Shown piece by piece: positions 57,704 through 64,000 of a DNA stretch of 64,000 bases. Under the pieces are notes generated by a model, which was given only the letters and a program-made list of their open reading frames with translations, was not told the DNA's origin and searched no databases. How positions within the stretch are numbered: position 1 is the first letter of the stretch; every line of letters begins with the position of its first letter. The DNA comes from Posidonia oceanica (taxonomy: Eukaryota; Streptophyta; Magnoliopsida; Alismatales; Posidoniaceae), in assembly GCA_037176725.1 (NCBI GenBank), contig JAZBRS010000029.1, positions 127,815,001 to 127,879,000 on the forward strand, in the 5' to 3' direction. The position numbers were made by a program, and so were the translations under genes.

Positions 57704-57999
57704 GGATTTCTACTTGTGCACCTACCTTTCATCTTGATAGGTTGAGCACCTACCTCTCATCCTTAGGATTTCCACTTGGTCTACTTTGGTAAGTTGTAGT
57801 TATGGCTGTGATCGTGGCTGTAGCCGAGGACGTGCTTTAGGGGGAGACCGTGGATCTAGCCCAGGCAACAGGAAGTGGACGAACAAATCACGTGTCAGAA
57901 AAGTACTGGGAAAAATTTAGGAGACTTGAGTAGGCTTAACTAGTTTCAGTGGATGATTCTTCTGGTGCTATGACTACCACTACCACATACATGGTTTCT

Positions 58000-60900
58000 A
58001 TCTCCAAGGCAGAATATGCACGTCTCCTTCAGGATACTGCCTCCTCCGACTACTGTTACTCGTGCCTTTTTTAGTTTCAAAAGACAATTCTTAGATAATA
58101 GACTCAAGTGTGTCTAGCCATATGACGGGTATCCATGACCTTTTTACCGCCTTTTCGCCCACATCACCTATTCTATCTATTAAGATTGCTAATGGCAACT
58201 TTGTCCAGCTGAGGGTGAAGGAGTGGTATAAGACACTTCTAAACTCCCATTGGACAACGTTCTTTATGTACCCAAATTTCCTGTAAATCTTTTATCTATC
58301 AGTGTTATTACCAAAGCTTTACATTGTTCAGTGACCTTCTACCTTTATCATTGTACCTTTCAGGACTGGTTTGGGTCTTGAATGTGGTGGTGGTCTTTTC
58401 CTCTTGGTCCGAGATGAAGTTCCTCAAGCCTTATTGTCTGCTGTTGATGCACCGTAGTTATCCTTTTTGTGACATTACCGGTCGGGTTAGTCCTTTTTGA
58501 AGAAACTTCAACAAGCATTACCATAGATGTCTCTAGAGTCCTTTGATTGTGAGTCATAAGCATCATCGTGCTATCTACTGATGTCAGTCTAGTCTAGTTA
58601 GTCGGAGTCCCTTTGAGTTATTTCATGCAGATGTTTGGGGTCCTAGTCGTATTTCGTCTGTCAGGTTATCATTATCATTATCATCTGGTTTTTACTTATG
58701 GCTTCTCTAGAGTTTGCTGGATTTATCTGCTCAAGGATAGGAAGCAAGTCTCTGATGTCGTAAAATGTTTCTTTGTTAAAATAAAAACCTAGTTTTCTAC
58801 TGTCACTCGTATTTTTCACACAAATAATGCACGAGAGTTTGTTCAACCAGATATCACTTCTTTTTGTGCATTTGTGGGAATGATTCATCAAACTTCTTGT
58901 CCACACACTTCTCAGCAGAAACACAAACATCTTCTTGATGTTGCTCGTACTCTAATGATTCAAATGAATGTTCTGAAATCTTTTTGGTCTCATGCTGTTC
59001 GGACTGCTGCGTTCCTTATTAATTGGATGCCATCTAATGCTCTATTTGGGGGGATTCCATTGAAAAGGCTTTCTCCTGATCATCAGTTGTTCTGTCTTCC
59101 TCCTAGGGTGTTTGAATGTATGTTTTTTGTTCAGGATCTTTATTCAGATCTTGGCAAACTCACACTTTGATCCATCAAATGTCTTTGTGGGCTATTTGAG
59201 AACTCAAAAAGGGTACTGTTGTTACAATCCTATCACTAACTGGCTCTTCACGCCTACTAATGTTACCTTCTTCGAGAACACTCCTTATTTTGGGGCCTTT
59301 TCCCCTTCAGGTGAGAAATTGTCTATTCTGGTTGAGCAGCCTGACTCCACCTACTATTGGTGTTCCTCTCACTCATCCTTTGCAGGTGTACTATTGGCGC
59401 TATTGGACTCCACCACCACCTCAATAACAAATAGACCCTCCTTCCACGTCTACAGGTCCAAGCCTCACCGATCTTGACCTTCCTATTGTCCTACGATGAG
59501 GTAAAAGGTGCACCACTGCTCATCTTATTTACAATTTTGTTTCTTATCACCACTTACACCCACAGTTCCATCATTTTGTCCTTTCTATTTCATTGAGTCT
59601 GTACCCAGGAACTATCTAGAAGTTATGCAGGTTCCTCAATGAAAGGCGGCTATGGATGAGGAAATGGGTGCTCTAGTCTCTTGAAGTACTTGGTCTTTGG
59701 TGGATAGACTGTCCGATGCTACTGTGATTGATTGTAGATGGGTTTTTACCATCAAATACAAGGTTGATGGTGCTATTGATAAATACGAAGCACGCTTAGT
59801 TGTCAAAGGTTTTACTCAAACATTTGGTGTCGACTATGATGCAATCTTTTCTCCTGTGACTCGAATAAATTTTATCAGGGTGTTGTTGTCTGTATCAATC
59901 AATCTCGGTTGGGAGTTCCATTAACTTGATGTCAAAAATACTTTCTTGCATGGTAATCTAACTGAATAGATGCTTATGGAGTAGCCTCCGGGGTATGCTG
60001 CTCAGGAGGAGAATAACGTATGTCAGCTAAAGAAGGCAATATATGGTCTCAAACAAAGTCCTAGAACTTGGTTCGAGAAATTCAACAGTATCTTGGCTAA
60101 ACTAGGGTTCAAAAAATGTGTTGTAGATCATTCTGTGTTCGTTAGATAGCATACTAGTGGCAGTGTGATCCTTGCAGTTTATGTAGATGATATTGTTGTG
60201 ACAGGTAGTGATTTGGCAGGTATCTCAAAGACTAAAGAATATCTCAAGAACCTTTTTGTGCTCAAAGATATGGAGAAATCCAAGTACTTTCTTAGGATTG
60301 AGTTTGCATATAGCATAAACAAGATTCTATTGTCTCAAATGAAGTACGCCTTAGATCTTATTCGAGAAACAGGACTTCTTGGATGCAAACCTGAAGAAAA
60401 CCCAATTTATTCGGCTCCAAACTTTTGGGATGAAACAACGGAAGTCTTTAAGGATATTGGATAGTATAGGCGGATGATAGGGAAACCATTACTCTGTCTT
60501 GATATCACTTATATTGTGGGTCTTTTTAGTCCATTCATGCATGAGATACGGATTGTTTACTGGAAAGGGCCTTACGAGTGTTGGCTTATGTTAAAGGTAC
60601 ACCTAGAAATTGTCTGATATACCGAAAGCATGGATACTTGGATGTGGTTGCTTATTCGGACTCTAGATATGCTGGTGACAAAGGTGATAGAAAGTCAATG
60701 CCCGGTCTGCACCTATGTAGGAGGTACTTAATCACTTGGAAAAGTAAGAAATAAAATGTGGTGTCAAGATTAAATACAGAAGCCGAATGCAGATTTGTAG
60801 CACAGACAACTTATGAGATGATGTGGGTTAAGTCCCTTCTGACTGAGCTAAATTTTCTTGTGAAACTCCCATTGGAAATGCACTACGATAATCAAGCAGT

Positions 60901-61018
60901 AATCTTCATAGCAAATAATCCTGCTTTCTATGAAAAAACCAAGTATATAGAAGTTGATTATCACTATGTGAGAGAAACAATCATGAACGGGCTTGTCTCA
61001 ACTCCTTATACACCCTCA
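58000..61018 (+). pseudogene. Pol remnant of the split plus copia
   Basis: The protease motif is IIDSSVSSHMTG (58095). Integrase C-terminal pieces are TSCPHTSQQKHKHLLDVART and FLINWMPSNALFGGIPLKRL (58874-59170). The reverse transcriptase start is DCRWVFTIKYKVDGAIDKYE (59697-59924). The catalytic box is intact as VYVDDIVVTGSD (60165 on), then KYFLRIEFAYS. RNase H shows NTEAECRFVAQ and MHYDNQAVIFIANNPAF. Stops and frameshifts separate the pieces. Confidence 0.72.
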
Positions 61019-61342
61019 TTGGCAACTAGTGGATGGACTTGTAAATCGAGCCGCCCGACTCGAAAAAATCGTGGCCCGGACAAGCCTGGACCGGGCCGAC
61101 CCGTTTGGTTATATGGTCGGGTTAATTTTTGTAAACTACTAGTCCGACATGGTCCATGGCCCGTGACTGGGCCGAGCTGTGGGCTTGACGAGGTCGGTCT
61201 GTTGGGTCGATCCATTTTTTTTAAAAAAAAATTAAAATTATTTATTATTAAATATTTGATATATACATAAAAAATTTGAAAAATACATAAGATATTCAAT
61301 ATTTTACATTTTTACATTCTTTTTGTTTTACATCAATATAAA

Positions 61343-63300
61343 TTAATTATGAATAGAGCATGTTTCGGTTCCCGTTGAAGTTGATGTCATATCCTCATCT
61401 TCTGATTCGTCATTTAAGCTCAGCCCCTGAAGACGATCAATCGTATCATACCAGTCTTTCAAGTATATGAAGGTTTCTATAAACTTTTCTGATAATTTAC
61501 ATTTTCTATCATTTAAAACTTTTTTATCGGCAGAAAATACAGACTCCGACATCACAGTAGATGTCAGAATCGTTAGTAAATCTTTAGTTATTTTTGAAAT
61601 TATAGTAAAGCTAATTGCGATACTAGACCACCACTTCAATATATCTAAGTTATCAATTTCTAGTTCACTAAAAGCAAATTCACATTCTAAATAATTTTCT
61701 AATTCATTATTTGTGGTTGATTTTACGTATTTTCCTTTTTTCTTATTTAATCTACTCTAAAATGAACTATCACTACTACTAGTAGTATGTGTTCCTATAA
61801 AATTAGATGTATGAACACTAAAACTACTACCTTTACTATAATTGCTAATATATTTTCCAAATAATGTGTATAAAGTTATCTTAATTTTATTATTAAATGA
61901 ATCTATTAAGTTACTTTTATTCATATTATTAAAAATATCATCTATAAGTATCATACGATTAACTAATCTATGTCTAAGGTCCATGATTAATGCTAAACAT
62001 GTCTACATTAGAGGCTCATCCCAATAATTATTATATTTATTTTCATTAATTAAATAATATTTACAAAAGCTGGGATTTCTCTATATTGTTGAAAAATATT
62101 TATAATATTAAATAAATTAATTAAAACTAGAGAACTTGTAGGATAATATTGATAAGATAATTGTTTTGTTGCATTATAAAATGGTTCTAAAAAATTATGA
62201 ATTGTTGTAGAATTTTGCCAATCTTCGTCATTTAACAAATAATTAGATTTTATATTATAATATGCTGTAATTATGTTACTATAAGGTAAACTTGAACTTA
62301 ACATATCATAAGTTGAGTTCCATCTATGTTGAACATTTAATTTAAATTTTTTAAGTTTTACACCATTTTCTGCACATTTATGTCTAAATTCTTGATATCT
62401 TTTAGGTGATGTTTAAATAAATAAAATAACTGATCTTATATTTTCTATATAAGGTCTAATGCAATCTATACCATCTTGTACAAATTAAATTTAAAATGTG
62501 ACAACACTACAATGAAATAATTCACTATTTAATATTAGTCTTATATTTCTTTTTAATATTTCTATTGCAACATTATTATTAGAAGCATTATCAAAATATA
62601 TTTTATTAATTTTAAAATATATGTTATATTTTTACAATATCTTCTATCATATTTGCTATAGCTTTATCAGTATGTGGATGATCAAATACTTTAAAAGCAA
62701 TTAATCTTTTTTGTAAATTCCATTCTATATTTATTCAATATGCAGTTAAACATAAATATGGAAAATTATTAGGGCCAATCCAAATATCACATGTTAATGA
62801 TATTTTATATAATAAATTAAAAAATATTTGCATTAAATTTAATTTATCTTTTTTAAATGTTTTATAGATTGTATTTTTTGTAGTGTTCCTTGAATGACTT
62901 TTAAATTGTGGGTTAAATTAATTTTGTACACAAGATTCAATTTTTTTATTTTTAGAAAAAAAAATAGTTGTTCATCTTGTATTATAAATTTTTTAAAATT
63001 TTCTTTGGCTTCTTCTACATTATATTTTCAATTTACTAATCTACTAAAACCTACGTGCAATTTAGATTGTTTTAAACCTGTGTTATCATCCTTGTTATGT
63101 GTAGCTATACACTTTTGTAAATGACTAGCTATGTGACCTACACTCCCTTTCCTAGGACAAGTGTATCCTATACTACAATAATTACAATAACATTTACTTT
63201 CATCTGTAGGGTCTAAGGTTACATACTCATAAACCCATGAACTTTGTTTCTTAGGTTTCTTTGTGACTGTGAATCGTGTTTGGATGTTTTGAGGCTGGTC
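61343..63300 (-). pseudogene. hAT transposase relic (BED finger and dimerisation domain)
   Basis: Near 63250-63080 the minus strand encodes WVYEYVTLDPTDESKCYCNY then GSVGHIASHLQKC, a BED-type zinc finger (C-x2-C … H-x3-H). The core has LTCDIWIGPNNFPYLCLTAY and LIAFKVFDHPHTDKAIANMI. The C-terminal hAT dimerisation domain is ISKITKDLLTILTSTVMSES, VFSADKKVLNDRKCKLSEKF, IYLKDWYD, ending at 61343. Stops and frameshifts are frequent in the AT-rich middle. The protein cannot be made. Confidence 0.75.
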
Positions 63301-63676
63301 TGACTCCTGGGTTGAAATATAATCATGGTTTCATTATAATGTATGAAAAAAACTGATAATAAAAAAAAAATCTTTAATCCAAAAAATCTAAAAATAGATG
63401 GATCAGAAGTAGAGAAATTTGAGGGATTAGAAGTAAATGATTTTTGCTGTTGGAGGCTGGAGTAGAGTAGCAGGCGCTGCGACGGAGTCCGGAGCTAAAC
63501 TTAAATTCTTCACTTGAATCTTGAGAATTTGAAGAAGTTGGAAAGAATGGGAGAATTGAGAGAATGAGAGTGTAGTTGTAGTAGAGTAGAGAATACAGAG
63601 AAGGGTGAGTTGTGTGAAGAAAATAAGAAATATAGAGGAGTAAGAAGAACAAGAAAAAGAAAAAAAAAAATGACAG

Positions 63677-64000
63677 AACGTTTATTTAAATAAACGTTGC
63701 TGCAACGTTTATTTAAATAAATGTTACAGCCAACGGCTGGGTTTCCAACCGTTGGTTTTTTTAAAAACTATCGGGCTGACCCAGCCCAGCTCATCCCATG
63801 GGCCCAAACTGGGCCCACCCGGGCAGGCCAAGCCCATGGGCCCAGGACGTCCATGACAATGTTTATTTAAATAAACGTTGCAGCCAATGGCTGGGTTTCC
63901 AACCATTGGTTTTTTTTTTTTTTTAATTACCGGGTCGACCCGGCCCAGCTCATCCCATGGGCCTAAATTGGGCCTACCTAGGCGGGCCAAGCCCACAGGC
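63677..64000. repeat. 151-bp duplication with 22-bp palindromes at the hAT end
   Basis: AACGTTTATTTAAATAAACG plus TT is a perfect palindrome at 63677-63698. One-mismatch copies lie at 63704-63725 and 63858-63879. The last two each start a near-duplicate block: CAGCCAACGGCTGGGTTTCC, a T run, then GACCCAGCCCAGCTCATCCC and ATGGGCCCAAACTGGGCCC. Confidence 0.75.

Larger units (their letters stand above)
51542..61026 (+). mobile_element. Ty1/copia element, plus strand, split by a nested copia; 3' end lost
   Basis: 5' LTR and primer site are followed by a C/T-rich leader (51703-52177) and gag starting MASSSSSNAPASWLHNLDGT (52178). Gag is interrupted at 52303 and resumes at 57219. Protease, integrase and reverse transcriptase remnants follow, and RNase H (LEMHYDNQAVIFIANNPAF) breaks off near 61020, where a hAT element begins. 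The 3' LTR is not in the window. It lies in DHFS intron 4. Confidence 0.75.
61027..64000 (-). mobile_element. hAT superfamily transposon, decayed, runs off the right edge
   Basis: The left end is probably at TAGTGGATGGACTTG (61027), where the copia RNase H sequence stops. It is followed by GGCCC/GGGCC-rich subterminal sequence, which recurs in the opposite end region at 63770-64000. Inside is a minus-strand hAT transposase relic. The right terminus lies outside the window, so the 8-bp duplication (expected TTGGCAAC) cannot be checked. Confidence 0.6.

Noticed and set aside
1..64000. tRNA, rRNA or microRNA genes
   Set aside because: None recognised by eye; a covariance or small RNA search would be needed to exclude them.

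Overview
The window is repeat-rich nuclear DNA from a flowering plant. The evidence is spliced genes with GT-AG introns, a plant folate gene spread over more than 10 kb, plant-type Ty3/gypsy, Ty1/copia, LINE, PIF/Harbinger-like and hAT elements, and a plant mobile domain gene. Nothing seen fixes the plant lineage. Nearly everything except two gene models is transposon or transposon-derived.

Left block (1-11 kb): two minus-strand spliced genes, one DUF7745-like (cut by the left edge) and one plant mobile domain (PMD) gene with eight visible phase-0 exons. They are followed by a 155-bp array, a 68-bp minisatellite, a polypurine tract and a plus-oriented LTR beginning TGTAGACACCCC at 8031. I read this as the 3' half of a Tat/Ogre-type Ty3/gypsy element that carries the two genes in antisense orientation; its own pol would lie left of the window.

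Centre (11.4-34.7 kb): a minus-strand Tat-type gypsy element with gag, protease, reverse transcriptase, two RNase H domains and integrase. It is broken by many stop codons and has a 3.4-kb 5' LTR (21676-28564). That LTR is itself interrupted by a 3436-bp solo LTR (22571-26006) with a CAATG target duplication. Beyond it are a 1.1-kb LTR fragment, polypurine tract, 3' UTR with 243-bp repeats, a 115-bp near-perfect palindrome and a gag remnant of another minus-oriented relative. The related LTRs each carry their own short palindromic word, repeated at matching places, which is the most unusual pattern in the window.

Right block (36-64 kb): a PIF/Harbinger-like non-autonomous element with a captured C2-domain fragment, then a plus-strand dihydrofolate synthetase gene (exons at 39585-39884, 40835-40932, 41141-41291 and 51439-51501, continuing past the window or lost). 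Its third intron holds a truncated minus copia, a complete plus copia with a miniature LTR element inside it, and a LINE tail. Its fourth intron holds a plus copia split by a minus copia (GAGCA duplication), then a decayed hAT element that runs off the right edge.

The picture is one host gene stretched by nested insertions beside a retrotransposon cluster in which only the antisense PMD gene still looks intact. No CRISPR arrays, bacterial genes, rRNA or tRNA genes were recognised.
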